DNA of 64,000 bases from Idiomarina loihiensis (GCF_024584785.1 NZ_CP074112.1:2604001-2668000), one strand, 5' to 3'. Positions 36,104 through 45,906 are shown, counted from the first letter of the stretch. Translations and numbers: made by a program. Notes: generated by a model from the letters alone, not told the origin.

Positions 36104-37486
36104 ATGGCTATTCGCTGGTATCAATCGCTTACCTTAAGACTATTGCTGTTGTTCTGGCTACTGCTCTTTGCGGTAGCCACCAGCGGTTATCTATTAGCGC
36201 TATGGTATGCCAAACCAGCCCAGCCAGAACCCTTACAAGACAGTATTAAAACTGCCTTGGCGCCGCTGTTATCCGATCAAGTAACCTTCAGCTCACTATC
36301 GCCAGGGCGTTTAGTAGCAGCCCAGTACCGAGTGGCAGCGGCTGTCACTTCCGAGGCCGGGCCCAACCGCCTGCAGCTAGAGCCTAATTTAGCCAGTACC
36401 CATTACGAAGTGCTGCTAAGCCAGTTAGCCGCCGACCAGCCCGAACAATTACGGCTCGCCAATGGCTTATTGATCGGCCCTTTTAGTTTAGGCGAACAAA
36501 AGATTCTGTTGATTCGACCGCTGAGTGCAACCGAGCAAGCAGAGCAACAAGCCGACGCCCAGCAATCAGAGCAAGCACAAACTCTAACCTTGGTGTTTGG
36601 CAGTTTGCTCATCGCCGTCTTGCTTGGCTTTTGGTTGGTGCAGCCGCTGAAGCGGCTCACCTTTGCTACCAAGGAAATTGCCGAAGGTGCAGAGCGACTG
36701 CATCTAAAAAAGCTCCCTAAACGTTCCGATGAGTTGGGCGAACTAGCTCGCTCATTAGAGTCTGCCGCACACGATCTTACCGTGTCACGAAACGCCCAAC
36801 GGCGTTTATTGAGTGATGTCTCGCACGAACTGCGCTCACCACTGGCGCGAATGCAAGTAGCCTTGATGCTGAGCCAAGACGATGATAACCCTGATAGCAA
36901 CCCGCACTTAAGCCAGATGGCTCGAGATGTGGATCGCTTAGGCACCATCATTGAGCGAATTTTATCTTTATCGCGCCTAGAAAACGGCTTAGTACCGCTA
37001 CAGCGTGAACAACTTGATGTCGGCGAACTCATGCGCGTACTCGCGGCTGATTTGGCTTACGTAGATGCCAGCTACGGCGAGCGGGTGACGGTACTAGATG
37101 GTGATTGGCCGATTACTGCTAGCGATGACGAACTGTTGCGCCTAGTGATAGAAAACTTAGTGCGTAATGCGCTGCAATATACCGACCATGGTATTGAGAT
37201 CAGTTGCGAGCTTGGCGATAGCGAGTGCTTTATCTTGGTGCGTGACCACGGTGATGGCGTGCCAGAAGAGCAACTAGCGCAGCTGTTCGAACCTTTCTAT
37301 CGTGGTGACCCATCGCGCCATCATAAAGCTGGCGTTGGGCTAGGCATGGCGTTAAGCTTAAGGGCAGCAAATGTGTTAGGCGGCTCGGTGAGCGCGCGCA
37401 ATCATCCTGACGGTGGCTTAGAAGTGACAGTAACACTACCCTTAGTGAGCGAGGATGAAACCGCAGCACAAGCACCATCTGCCTAA
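36104..37486 (+). CDS. cpxA: Envelope-stress sensor kinase CpxA
   Basis: The 460-residue inner-membrane histidine kinase has helix 1 at about 12-32, a periplasmic sensor region (about 33-160), helix 2 at about 165-182, a HAMP domain, the H-box DVSHELRSPLARMQ near residue 247, and N- and G-box motifs (NLVRNALQYT, VRDHGDGVP, GVGLGMALS). Placement with CpxR supports CpxA. No cpxP is seen nearby. Confidence 0.93.
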   Translation: MAIRWYQSLTLRLLLLFWLLLFAVATSGYLLALWYAKPAQPEPLQDSIKTALAPLLSDQVTFSSLSPGRLVAAQYRVAAAVTSEAGPNRLQLEPNLASTHYEVLLSQLAADQPEQLRLANGLLIGPFSLGEQKILLIRPLSATEQAEQQADAQQSEQAQTLTLVFGSLLIAVLLGFWLVQPLKRLTFATKEIAEGAERLHLKKLPKRSDELGELARSLESAAHDLTVSRNAQRRLLSDVSHELRSPLARMQVALMLSQDDDNPDSNPHLSQMARDVDRLGTIIERILSLSRLENGLVPLQREQLDVGELMRVLAADLAYVDASYGERVTVLDGDWPITASDDELLRLVIENLVRNALQYTDHGIEISCELGDSECFILVRDHGDGVPEEQLAQLFEPFYRGDPSRHHKAGVGLGMALSLRAANVLGGSVSARNHPDGGLEVTVTLPLVSEDETAAQAPSA

Positions 37487-37522
37487 GTTGAGGCCCAATA
37501 GTTAACCAGCGGTAACCATGCA

Positions 37523-38518
37523 ATGACGCAGCAATCTGTGCCAGCCGATAATGATCCTCAATGGCTGCGCTTTTATCTACAAACCATCACTCCCTTTTGG
37601 CAGCAGCAAGTACAAACCCTGCAGTTAGTGCGCCCTGATAAGGTTAACTTAACCTGGTATTTGCATCAGCCGGAGCAAGCCAAAGCCTTGGTGCTGATTA
37701 GCCCAGGGCGAGTAGAAGCGGGCTTAAAATATCAAGAATTAGTCTGGTGGCTAGCCCAACAAGACTACGCCGTGGCCGTGTTAGATCACCGTGGCCAAGG
37801 TTTCTCAGATAGGTTAAGTAATAATCCTCACCATGGCCATATCGACCAATTTGAAGATTTTGTCACCGACCTTGAAGCCGTTGCTGCTGCCGCCACCGAA
37901 CTGTGTCCGCAGTTGCCACAATACCTGCTGGCTCACTCCATGGGCGGCGCTATTGCCAGTTTGATGCTAGCTCGTGGCAACCATAAGATTGAGAAAGCCG
38001 TGTTTTCAGCGCCTATGTTGGGGCTAGATACCGGCCGTACGCCCAAGTGGCTGGCGCAAACCATTGCAGTATCAGGCGCTTTGTTGAATCGATGGGTACA
38101 GCCGCGCAAGCCTTGGTACTTTATTGGGATGGAAGATTACCGCACGGTGCCCTTTGACGAAAACGAACTCACGCATAGCGAAGCTCGTTATCAGATGTTC
38201 CGTGACTTGTACGATCAGCATCCGCAAGTACAACTAGGCGGGCCTACATTTAATTGGGTAGCACAGGCCTTTGCGGCTGTGCGCGCAGCTCAGCAACAAG
38301 CAGCGCAAATCAGTATTCCGATCTTAATGTTGCAAGCTGGGGCTGACACCATTGTCGATAACCAAGGCCAACGACAGTTTGTGCAGCAACTACCGCATGC
38401 GGCTAGCCGCATCGAAGTGATAAAGGGAGCTCGGCATGAATTATTCATCGAAGCAGACCCGTATCGGCAACAAGCGCTAACGCACATTCAAGCTTGGTTT
38501 AACCAAGCGCATCCCTAA
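37523..38518 (+). CDS. pldB: Lysophospholipase-like alpha/beta hydrolase (PldB)
   Basis: The 331-residue alpha/beta hydrolase has the nucleophile elbow AHSMGG near residue 138, the oxyanion-side DHRGQGFSDRL with conserved Arg-Gly, a late Asp in QAGADTIVD and the catalytic His in GARHELFIE. The sequence matches PldB/monoacylglycerol-lipase-type enzymes, which cleave 2-acyl lysophospholipids. It has no signal peptide and probably acts at the inner membrane. It overlaps the convergent fieF by 4 bases. Confidence 0.85.
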   Translation: MTQQSVPADNDPQWLRFYLQTITPFWQQQVQTLQLVRPDKVNLTWYLHQPEQAKALVLISPGRVEAGLKYQELVWWLAQQDYAVAVLDHRGQGFSDRLSNNPHHGHIDQFEDFVTDLEAVAAAATELCPQLPQYLLAHSMGGAIASLMLARGNHKIEKAVFSAPMLGLDTGRTPKWLAQTIAVSGALLNRWVQPRKPWYFIGMEDYRTVPFDENELTHSEARYQMFRDLYDQHPQVQLGGPTFNWVAQAFAAVRAAQQQAAQISIPILMLQAGADTIVDNQGQRQFVQQLPHAASRIEVIKGARHELFIEADPYRQQALTHIQAWFNQAHP

Positions 38519-39408
38519 AAAGGCGTGTCGTCGTTATCTGGTACCACCGATTGTGGATCCATGTGCACAATCACATCGGTAGGCGGAAACAGCGCCGCTA
38601 CTTGGCGTTCAACCGTATCAGCAATGTGATGAGCTTGACGAATCGACAAATGATCATCTAATTCTATATGGCATTGTACAAAACGAACTTGGCCGGCTTC
38701 GCGAGTGCGTAAATCGTGCACGCCCAACACCCCCGGTACCGCTTTAATGGTGGCTAAAATCTGCTGCTTCTCAGCTTCTGGTAGTTCTCTATCCATCAAG
38801 CTTTGAAACGCATCCCAGCCGATGCGCACCGCGCCATAGGCCAAGAAAATAGCAATCCCGATAGCAAACACACTATCCGCCCAGCCCATGCCATAGGCAT
38901 TGAACAGGAGCGCAACAATAACTGCGGTATTTAAGGCTAAATCAGAGGTAAAGTGCAACGAATCAGCAGCAATGGCTTTAGATTGTGTTTTTGCCACCAC
39001 AATGCGCTGCAAGATCACCAAGGCCAAGGTGGCGACAATAGCAAATAGCGACACATAGATACCAATCTGGTGTTGTTGCACCGGTGAGCCTTGCACCCAT
39101 TGCTGAATACTATGCACAAACAACAACAGCGCGGAGCCCGTGATGAGCGCCGACTGCACTAACGCGGCTAGCGATTCAGCTTTACCATGGCCAAAGCGGT
39201 GCTCGTTATCGGCTGGCTGAATAGCATAACGAACGGCGAAAAAGGTGAACAGGCTGGCTAAGCTATCTAGCATGGAATCCGTCAGCGAGGCCAACATACT
39301 CGATGAGTCTGTCATCAGCCAAGCACCGGCTTTAACCACAATCAACAACAGTGCCACCGACACCGATGCCCGCGTTGCTAGTTTTACCCAAAAGCCATAA
39401 TCACGCAT
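38515..39408 (-). CDS. fieF: Cation-efflux pump FieF (CDF family)
   Basis: The 297-residue CDF transporter has six membrane helices (about 10-205) with the metal-site residues in DSMLDSLASL near residue 45 and HFTSDLALN near residue 153, plus the signature RFGHGKAESLAALVQS. A C-terminal cytoplasmic ferredoxin-like metal-binding domain follows (about 210-290). This fits FieF/YiiP, which exports Zn2+ and Fe2+ by proton antiport. I chose ATG at 39408 over a longer in-frame start. It lies 8 bases downstream of trmL. Confidence 0.92.
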   Translation of the reverse strand: MRDYGFWVKLATRASVSVALLLIVVKAGAWLMTDSSSMLASLTDSMLDSLASLFTFFAVRYAIQPADNEHRFGHGKAESLAALVQSALITGSALLLFVHSIQQWVQGSPVQQHQIGIYVSLFAIVATLALVILQRIVVAKTQSKAIAADSLHFTSDLALNTAVIVALLFNAYGMGWADSVFAIGIAIFLAYGAVRIGWDAFQSLMDRELPEAEKQQILATIKAVPGVLGVHDLRTREAGQVRFVQCHIELDDHLSIRQAHHIADTVERQVAALFPPTDVIVHMDPQSVVPDNDDTPF

Positions 39409-39416
39409 TGCGTTAC

Positions 39417-39881
39417 CTATTGTCCTTGTGCGAAACCCTGCTGACGCCAAGCTTCGTAGCTCACCAGCGCCGCCGTGTTAGATAAATTGAGTGAGCGGTT
39501 GTTGGGCATCATGGGAACTCGCAAACGTTGGGCTGGTGCAATTTGCTCCATCACCTCAGGCGCTAAGCCACTGGTCTCGGAACCAAACAGCAGCACATCG
39601 TCGGGCTGATAAGCTACCTCGGTATAACCTACAGTACCTTTGGTGGTAATCGCATAAAGGGTACGCTCACCCATAGCCTGCTTAAACGCTGCAAAATCAG
39701 GATAGCGCTCAACCCGGCTTAAATCGTGATAATCCAACCCTGCTCGGCGTAGTTTCTTCTCTTCAAAGTCAAAACCCAGCGGCTCAATTAAGTGCAACAT
39801 ACAGCCATTGTTCGCACATAAACGGATAATATTACCGGTGTTGGCTGCCATCACCGGGTTAAACAAAGCAATATGAAACAT
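39417..39881 (-). CDS. trmL: tRNA (cytidine/uridine-34-2'-O)-methyltransferase TrmL
   Basis: TrmL methylates the wobble 2'-OH of two tRNA-Leu isoacceptors. The 154-residue SPOUT protein begins [20 protein letters not shown] and carries the three SPOUT motifs: the N-terminal Asn-Thr-Gly-Asn, the FGSETSGL loop near residue 100 and the C-terminal [14 protein letters not shown] knot. Length and motifs match the E. coli enzyme (157 residues). Confidence 0.95.
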   Translation of the reverse strand: MFHIALFNPVMAANTGNIIRLCANNGCMLHLIEPLGFDFEEKKLRRAGLDYHDLSRVERYPDFAAFKQAMGERTLYAITTKGTVGYTEVAYQPDDVLLFGSETSGLAPEVMEQIAPAQRLRVPMMPNNRSLNLSNTAALVSYEAWRQQGFAQGQ

Positions 39882-39919
39882 GCAAATGAACTCTCTTTAC
39901 TCATTAGCAGCGGATGCTA

Positions 39920-41416
39920 CTAACGATCTTTGTTAGTATCTAACTGGGCGTGCTCAAGTTCCGGCTCAGAGTAAAATTGACGAATCTCGCCCGAGCTCAC
40001 CAATTTTCTAAATTCGGTATCAAACCAATCCCGCAGCAAGCGCCCGCGAGGGGTGTTGTGAAATAACACATGAATAGGGTCAGCCTCACGAAGTTTCAAC
40101 TCATGGTAAGGCGTAGTTATCCAATCGGGCTGGTTGGCCCTGAAGGTGACCACTGCACCAACGCGTCCTTTGTCTAACATCACAAAGCAATCCAGCGAGT
40201 TGCTGCCATGATAAAAGGATGTACCGGTCGGAAAATAATGCTCGTAATGGTACCCGGCAACAAAACATACGGGCCGCTTCAACGCCCCCTGCATGGCCGC
40301 GGTGATGCTGTGTTGATTGAGGGCAAACACATATAAATCCATGTCGTAATCAACATGCAAGCGAGAACTGACAGCATCCACACGAACCTGCTCGATATTG
40401 CTACCAATGAGCATATCGAAGCGCTGATCTTGCAGCCCCAATACCGCGCGCTGAAAGCTGCTGGTATGTAAATCAAGTTCGTCTGCGACGGGTTCAAAAA
40501 CGTGCCGAATGACATCCCAATAACGGCCTGACCCATCCACCGAGGTGCGCGTTCGCCATAACCCGGCAGCGGCTGACACTAACTGAAAATGGGGCGGCTG
40601 GTTAAACTCTTGTAGCGGCTCGATAATCACTTGATGGTCATTAAAAATTTGCGTGATACGACCGTTATCGTGCATCTCGTCAAGGGTGCTATCGAGCTTG
40701 GCCAGCAAGGCTTCATGCTGCTTGTGTAGGTAGTGATAACCAACGATGTATTTGAGTGGCACAATCACCAAATGTTTTTGCTGATAGTAACCCAATTGAC
40801 GCGCTTCAAAATCGTTGATGAGCAGCGCCCGAACGCGATTATTACTAAACATCAAGTGCAACTGGTGCAGGTCTTGAGCCTGTACTGTCGGGCCCTTAAA
40901 GGACTCCTGTTTGAGTAGTTGCACCGGCCCTTGTTGACCATTGATGTAGGCTAGGTTTTCGACATCTTGCAAATTACACACGCCGCAATAACGACGATCG
41001 GCAACCAGCACTAATTGAAAACCAAACAACGGAAAGCTGCTGCGGCGTAAATTCGGATAGTTTTCGTCTAAATCAGGCAAGCGCCCTAGCTCGCCGGCAA
41101 TTCGGCCGTTGTTGGCTTCAACTAAACTGCGCGTACGCGGCATCTCGACGTACTCAACTTGTACGTTATGCTGGGCATAAGCTTCTTGCATAATCTCTTG
41201 CAGCGCATGGCTTAGGGGGCCAGGCTCGGGCGCACGAAATACCAAGGTCTGAGAAGGCGTTGAGGCGGCTACATTTGCTGTCGCCTGGGCCGCTTGGGCC
41301 GCGGGTAGGGCTAATGTCAACAGCAAGCTAACTAGGAGCGCAGCAACCAGCAGGCAGCTAGCGCGCTGCCAAGCAGAGCCAACAGTGTGTGTGGTTGTGA
41401 TTGTGGCAAACCCCAT
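39920..41416 (-). CDS. Exported protein with two tandem solute-binding-like domains
   Basis: The product (about 498 residues) has a signal peptide (hydrophobic about 20-42, ending AAQA). After it come two consecutive periplasmic-binding-protein-like (SBP type 3) modules, about 60-245 and 260-485, each beginning with a beta strand and an Arg-containing binding loop. It has no membrane anchor or output domain and no ABC partner genes nearby, so transport is not supported. Such proteins are sometimes annotated as ABC-type amino acid binding. The start is ATG at 41416, preceded by AGGT; a GTG at 41425 is also possible. Confidence 0.65.
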   Translation of the reverse strand: MGFATITTTHTVGSAWQRASCLLVAALLVSLLLTLALPAAQAAQATANVAASTPSQTLVFRAPEPGPLSHALQEIMQEAYAQHNVQVEYVEMPRTRSLVEANNGRIAGELGRLPDLDENYPNLRRSSFPLFGFQLVLVADRRYCGVCNLQDVENLAYINGQQGPVQLLKQESFKGPTVQAQDLHQLHLMFSNNRVRALLINDFEARQLGYYQQKHLVIVPLKYIVGYHYLHKQHEALLAKLDSTLDEMHDNGRITQIFNDHQVIIEPLQEFNQPPHFQLVSAAAGLWRTRTSVDGSGRYWDVIRHVFEPVADELDLHTSSFQRAVLGLQDQRFDMLIGSNIEQVRVDAVSSRLHVDYDMDLYVFALNQHSITAAMQGALKRPVCFVAGYHYEHYFPTGTSFYHGSNSLDCFVMLDKGRVGAVVTFRANQPDWITTPYHELKLREADPIHVLFHNTPRGRLLRDWFDTEFRKLVSSGEIRQFYSEPELEHAQLDTNKDR

Positions 41417-41553
41417 CAGCAACACCTATCCAGCCATGAAAAATTAAACCTTCCGCAGTATATCAGGTCAAAATGCCAATAACAGCTAAACTTAATTGAC
41501 TGTAAGCGCCTAACTCGTTAGCTTGGGCGCCATTCAATGGTGGGAGTAGACGT

Positions 41554-43245
41554 ATGAAACCAAATGTGTGGTCGTGGCTAGCAGCCATCGGCATCAGTGT
41601 GAGTGCCGGCTTGCCAGGCAGCAGCTTAGCGCAACAAACAGGCCCCGAATACCAGCTCTTTTTAGCGGGCGACGAACTTGCGCTCTGTAGCAGCATGGCT
41701 TGGCAGCATTGCGATGATACCAACTGGATTGATAACAGCAGCATGCGTACGGATCGCTACCTCAACCTCACGGATAAGTACGTGAAACCGCTGTTGGCCG
41801 ACGAACGCTGGCCGCAACATCGACGCGAAACCCGTGATGATGTAGCTGATGCCATTGTCATTATTCGCAACCGACTCAACGAAGACATCGTGCCAGAGCG
41901 GGTCTTTTTAGAAGAGTTTACGCGGCGCGCCACCCGTTATTTGTACGACAATTTGTCCGAGCGCGAATGGAACCTAGTGGTTGATCACTTAGAGATGCCG
42001 GTACCGCAAGGTAAAACTGATACCGCACGCTTGGATGAGCTGGTATTGCCTGCCAAACGCGACATTCTTGAGGCGTTTATTCGCCAAGCAAGCCTGGTGA
42101 AACAAGCACAATCCAAAGACGACAAAGTACCTACCATAGTGATTGCCGCGGTTGGGGCGCGAGACCCCTTTACCGCCGTCGAACCTTTCTTGAGTGGATT
42201 TGCCCAAGCCGGCGCTAACGTACAGTGGCTTCCCCTAGATGCAGCAGTGAATACCGCGCAGCGCACCAAACAATGTAACGAGCTAGAAGCCCTGCGCGAA
42301 ACCGAACTCGGTACTTGGCATCGGGCTCGCGTGCATGCTGATAAACATCGTCAGCAGCTAGAGTTTTGTAACAGCCCCTTAGCTGGCATCAAAATGATTG
42401 ACCAAGCCGACGGCTTATTTATTGTGGGTAACGACCCGAGCCTAGTGCGGGCCGCATTATTAAACCCGCTTAGTCAGCCAACCGACATCATGACGTCCAT
42501 TTATCTAAAAATGAAAGCGAACCGATTAGTAGTGGGCGCAACCAGCGATGCCATGAACGCACTCACGGCGCGCGCCATGGTGGCCAGCGGCACCAGTGCT
42601 GAAGCCTTGCGAAGTGGAGCCATTGCTGGCGAAGCTCCTCCTTTTGCCTGCAACAAAGACGACAGCTGTCCACGCAACATGAATCAATATAGCGTCAGCT
42701 ATCACCCTTTAGGCGGAGTAGGTTTGTTCGAGTTTGCTAGCTTAGACGGACAATTCTCCGATTTAGGCCGGCATGGGCGCTTACTAAGCGTTGCGGCCAC
42801 CACCGCCACGCCGCTTGCCGTGGGCATCGATGCGCGCACAGCATTAGCCGTGAACGTTCATAGCGGCGCCTTTACCGTGCTTGGTGAGCGCGGCGTATTC
42901 TTTGCTCCAGCCCCGCAACAAGTGGAGCATTCAGTCGTATCGGCGTTTCACTACCTGACCGCAGGTGCCAGCGGACAGTTTGTTGACCACGATATTAGCA
43001 ACGTGACCTTTGCCAAACGCGATAATGTGGTGCAAGAAGACCCCACCACACGTTTCTTGAACAAACGCGGTGCGGTAGACTCCTTACGATTGATTTGCCA
43101 ACAACGCGACCAGTTTAATCTGATCGAAAACGAATTTCGCTTGATGGTGATTGCCGATGATGCCACACAGCGACAGAAATCTGGCGGCGAATGCCAAGTG
43201 ATGAATGCCCGCATGGGTATATCGTGGCAGCCAGAGAAGTTTTAA
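41554..43245 (+). CDS. Exported cyanophycinase-like (peptidase S51-like) protein
   Basis: The 563-residue product starts with a signal peptide (about 1-27, ending LAQQ). The C-terminal half (about 275-460) follows the S51/cyanophycinase plan: DGLFIVGNDPSLVRAAL, then GATSDAMNALTA where the nucleophile elbow normally reads GTSAGA, then LDGQFSDLGRHGRL and GIDARTALAV. The elbow Ser is kept but its neighbours have changed, so activity is uncertain. The N-terminal part (about 28-260) is not recognised. It has its own terminator and looks monocistronic. Confidence 0.7.
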   Translation: MKPNVWSWLAAIGISVSAGLPGSSLAQQTGPEYQLFLAGDELALCSSMAWQHCDDTNWIDNSSMRTDRYLNLTDKYVKPLLADERWPQHRRETRDDVADAIVIIRNRLNEDIVPERVFLEEFTRRATRYLYDNLSEREWNLVVDHLEMPVPQGKTDTARLDELVLPAKRDILEAFIRQASLVKQAQSKDDKVPTIVIAAVGARDPFTAVEPFLSGFAQAGANVQWLPLDAAVNTAQRTKQCNELEALRETELGTWHRARVHADKHRQQLEFCNSPLAGIKMIDQADGLFIVGNDPSLVRAALLNPLSQPTDIMTSIYLKMKANRLVVGATSDAMNALTARAMVASGTSAEALRSGAIAGEAPPFACNKDDSCPRNMNQYSVSYHPLGGVGLFEFASLDGQFSDLGRHGRLLSVAATTATPLAVGIDARTALAVNVHSGAFTVLGERGVFFAPAPQQVEHSVVSAFHYLTAGASGQFVDHDISNVTFAKRDNVVQEDPTTRFLNKRGAVDSLRLICQQRDQFNLIENEFRLMVIADDATQRQKSGGECQVMNARMGISWQPEKF

Positions 43246-43270
43246 CCAACACAGGGTTGCAGAGAAATGA

Positions 43271-43308
43271 AAAAAGCTGGTGGACTTATTCAAGCCACCA
43301 GCTTTTTT
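43271..43308. terminator. Bidirectional terminator between the cyanophycinase-like gene and pyrE
   Basis: GCTGGTGG (43276-43283) and CCACCAGC (43295-43302) form a perfect stem with an 11-base loop, with five A before and six T after. It can serve both convergent genes. Confidence 0.88.
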
Positions 43309-43342
43309 ATTGCTAGATTAGAACTACTTTCAGGTGGACTGG

Positions 43343-43987
43343 TTAAGCCACACCATACTGCGCACGATAAGCTTTTACTGCAGGCAAAAACGCAGCTAAA
43401 TCGGGGTTGTCTTGAACGTAAGCAATGACATCGTTTAACTTCACAATGCTAATCACCTGCGCTTGATAATCGCGCTCAACTTCTTGAATGGCGCTCAGCT
43501 CACCTTGGCCTTTTTCTTGCCTGTCTAAGGCAATCAACACCCCAGCCAGCTCTGCGCCATTGGCTTCAACAATCGCCATAGATTCACGAATAGCGGTGCC
43601 AGCGGTAATCACATCGTCGACTAACATCACTCGCCCAGTAAGAGCGGAACCCACTAAGTTACCGCCTTCGCCGTGATCTTTTTTCTCTTTGCGGTTAAAG
43701 CAGTAAGGCACGTCTTTTTGATAGGTGTCATACAAGGCAATAGCTGCTGCAGTCGCAATAGGAATGCCTTTGTAAGCAGGGCCAAACAGCAGATCATAAT
43801 CGACCCCACTGTCTTGCAATGCCGCCGCATAAAAACGCCCTAAGCGTGCCAAATCAGAGCCTTTATTAAACAGTCCAGCATTAAAGAAATACGGACTAGT
43901 ACGCCCCGACTTCAGCGTAAACTCACCAAACTTTAAAACACCACGTGCAATGGCAAATTCAATAAAATCTTTTTGATACTGTTTCAT
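43343..43987 (-). CDS. pyrE: Orotate phosphoribosyltransferase
   Basis: PyrE makes OMP from orotate and PRPP in pyrimidine synthesis. The 214-residue length is standard. The PRPP-binding motif [13 protein letters not shown] lies near residue 120, and the catalytic-loop lysines in [12 protein letters not shown] near residue 100. It follows rph at a distance of 64 bases, the same order as in E. coli, where rph and pyrE are co-transcribed. Confidence 0.97.
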   Translation of the reverse strand: MKQYQKDFIEFAIARGVLKFGEFTLKSGRTSPYFFNAGLFNKGSDLARLGRFYAAALQDSGVDYDLLFGPAYKGIPIATAAAIALYDTYQKDVPYCFNRKEKKDHGEGGNLVGSALTGRVMLVDDVITAGTAIRESMAIVEANGAELAGVLIALDRQEKGQGELSAIQEVERDYQAQVISIVKLNDVIAYVQDNPDLAAFLPAVKAYRAQYGVA

Positions 43988-43996
43988 ATGAGAGCC

Positions 43997-44039
43997 GTTA
44001 TTCGTTATTCGTTGTTCGTTGTTCGTGCGCGCTTCGCAC
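43997..44039. repeat. Four 7-bp tandem repeats plus a hairpin between rph and pyrE
   Basis: GTTATTC (43997 and 44004) and GTTGTTC (44011 and 44018) form a tandem array, followed by GTGCG (44025-44029) and CGCAC (44035-44039) as a 5-bp stem. Read on the transcribed minus strand the hairpin comes first, then the repeats, just before the pyrE start. In E. coli this gap holds the pyrE attenuator. I do not see its leader-peptide logic here. Confidence 0.6.
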
Positions 44040-44051
44040 TGTTCGTGTTGT

Positions 44052-44765
44052 TTACGCCAATGCTTGTTTTTGTAAATCCATCAGTTCGCGGATGGCGTGT
44101 TTGGCGAGGTCTAGCATAGCGTTCATCTCTTCGCTCGAGAACGGTTCGCCCTCAGCGGTGCCCTGAATTTCAATAAATTTACCAGCTTCAGTCATCACCA
44201 CGTTCATGTCGGTTTCAGCTTTTGAGTCCTCTGGATAGTCTAAATCAGCTACCGGATTACCTTCGTACATCCCCACAGAAACCGCAGCAACCAAACCCTT
44301 CAGCGGATTAGTCTTAACCAAACCATCTTTACGCATCCAGTTCAAAGCATCTACCAACGCCACGCAAGCACCGGTAATCGACGCTGTACGCGTACCACCA
44401 TCAGCCTGCAGCACATCACAGTCGATGGTAATGGTGTTCTCACCCAACGCCGTCATATCCACACAAGCCCGCAACGAGCGGCCAATCAAACGCTGAATCT
44501 CTACCGTGCGACCACCTTGCTTGCCACGCGCCGCCTCACGGTCCATGCGCGTGTGCGTTGACCGCGGCAACATACCGTATTCAGCCGTGACCCAACCTTG
44601 CCCCTTACCCTTTAAAAAGCGCGGTACATTGCGGTCCACACTAGCGGTGCACAACACCTTAGTGTCACCAAACTCAATCAGCACCGAACCTTCGGCATGG
44701 CGAGTAAAATTCCGGGTAATAGTTACCGGGCGAATCTGTTGGGCTGTACGACCACTTGGACGCAT
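44052..44765 (-). CDS. rph: Ribonuclease PH
   Basis: RNase PH is a phosphorolytic 3'-exonuclease that trims tRNA precursors. The 237-residue protein begins [20 protein letters not shown] and contains the catalytic [19 protein letters not shown] segment, phosphate-binding arginines and [19 protein letters not shown] near residue 115. The full length indicates a functional enzyme, unlike the frameshifted rph of E. coli K-12. Confidence 0.97.
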   Translation of the reverse strand: MRPSGRTAQQIRPVTITRNFTRHAEGSVLIEFGDTKVLCTASVDRNVPRFLKGKGQGWVTAEYGMLPRSTHTRMDREAARGKQGGRTVEIQRLIGRSLRACVDMTALGENTITIDCDVLQADGGTRTASITGACVALVDALNWMRKDGLVKTNPLKGLVAAVSVGMYEGNPVADLDYPEDSKAETDMNVVMTEAGKFIEIQGTAEGEPFSSEEMNAMLDLAKHAIRELMDLQKQALA

Positions 44766-44882
44766 GTTGAATTCCTCTGCTGCGCAAAAATAATGGCGGC
44801 GATTATATCAGATATGGATGTGAAATTCCGTTGCTTTGCGAGAGGTGCTAAACTATCCGTATTACAAACCTAAGGAATACCA

Positions 44883-45746
44883 ATGATTCAATCAATGACC
44901 GGCTATGCGCGCCATGAACTCAAAGCAGAGTGGGGCACCGCCACCTGGGAAATGCGCTCAGTAAACCAACGCTTTTTAGAAACTTATTTTCGGTTACCAG
45001 AGCAAATTCGTTCATTAGAAAACAGCCTGCGCGATCGCTTACGCAAGCAGCTACAGCGCGGCAAAGTAGAGTGTAATTTGCGCCTACACATTGAGCAAAA
45101 AGCCGAAGGCGGGTTAAGCCTCAACGAAGAACTAGCACGTAGCGTTATTTCTTCTGCAAATTGGGTCGCCAACCAAAGCTCAAGCGCGCAACTTAACCCG
45201 CTAGACGTACTACGTTGGCCGGGCGTAGTCGCTCAGCAAGAAGAAGATATGGATGCCATTCAAGCTGACGTACTAGGTGCGTTTGATGCCTGTTTGAGCG
45301 AATTCATTGATAACCGTGGCAGCGAAGGCAAAGCCCTCGAGCGCATGATTGAAGAGCGCCTTGAAGGGATATCTACCCAAGTTACATTTGTGCGCGGCCG
45401 TATGCCAGAAGTACTGCAGTGGCAACGAGACAAGCTGCTAGCGCGCTTTGAAGAGGCCCGCGTAGAACTCGACCCAACCCGCCTTGAAGCCGAAATGGTG
45501 ATGCTAGCGCAAAAAGTGGACGTCGCCGAAGAGCTAGACCGCCTAAATGCCCACGTTGTTGAAACCCGCAAAATTCTGCGCAAAGGTGGCGCTTGCGGCC
45601 GCCGCTTAGATTTCATGATGCAAGAGTTCAATCGCGAAGCGAACACTCTGGGCTCCAAGTCAATTAACGCTGACATTACGGCAGCTGCGGTAGAGTTGAA
45701 GGTGTTGATTGAGCAGATGCGCGAGCAGATCCAAAACATCGAGTAA
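44883..45746 (+). CDS. yicC: YicC/YloC-family endoribonuclease
   Basis: The 287-residue protein starts MIQSMTGYARHE and ends in the conserved region KGGACGRRLDFMMQEFNREA and NTLGSK, hallmarks of the YicC family, which has been shown to include RNA endonucleases acting in mRNA and sRNA decay. The gene is divergent from rph, as in E. coli. Its last codons coincide with the left copy of a 22-bp direct repeat, so the element downstream is inserted at its 3' end without changing the protein. gmk, often nearby, is missing from the window. Confidence 0.95.
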   Translation: MIQSMTGYARHELKAEWGTATWEMRSVNQRFLETYFRLPEQIRSLENSLRDRLRKQLQRGKVECNLRLHIEQKAEGGLSLNEELARSVISSANWVANQSSSAQLNPLDVLRWPGVVAQQEEDMDAIQADVLGAFDACLSEFIDNRGSEGKALERMIEERLEGISTQVTFVRGRMPEVLQWQRDKLLARFEEARVELDPTRLEAEMVMLAQKVDVAEELDRLNAHVVETRKILRKGGACGRRLDFMMQEFNREANTLGSKSINADITAAAVELKVLIEQMREQIQNIE

Positions 45747-45748
45747 CC
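45727..45748. repeat. attL: left copy of 22-bp direct repeat at the yicC 3' end
   Basis: The 22 bases starting AGATCCAAAACATCG are identical to 61161-61182. The repeat includes the last six sense codons and stop codon of yicC, the typical layout for a tyrosine-recombinase target in the 3' end of a conserved gene. Bases on either side of the two copies differ. Confidence 0.8.
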
Positions 45749-45803
45749 CGTGAACGTAGCCGTCGTTCCACGACAAGTGGCGCTGCGCGATGCTATACCC
45801 ACC

Positions 45804-45832
45804 ACACCCTCAATATCCACCATTGAGGGTGT
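45804..45832. other. 11-bp perfect inverted repeat near the left island end
   Basis: ACACCCTCAAT (45804-45814) and ATTGAGGGTGT (45822-45832) are exact inverted copies with a 7-base loop. No T-run follows on either strand. The position, 55 bases inside attL in a non-coding gap, would suit a recombinase or excisionase arm site or a structured transcript end. Confidence 0.55.
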
Positions 45833-45906
45833 ACCCCATACCCTTCCAAAATTTTTGTGTTCAGATACAGCAGAAAAGTTACATAAATACGAGCTGGGTT
45901 AGTGTT

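Noticed and set aside
43997-44024. Heptamer array as a CRISPR
   Set aside because: The units are 7 bp, directly adjacent and without spacers.
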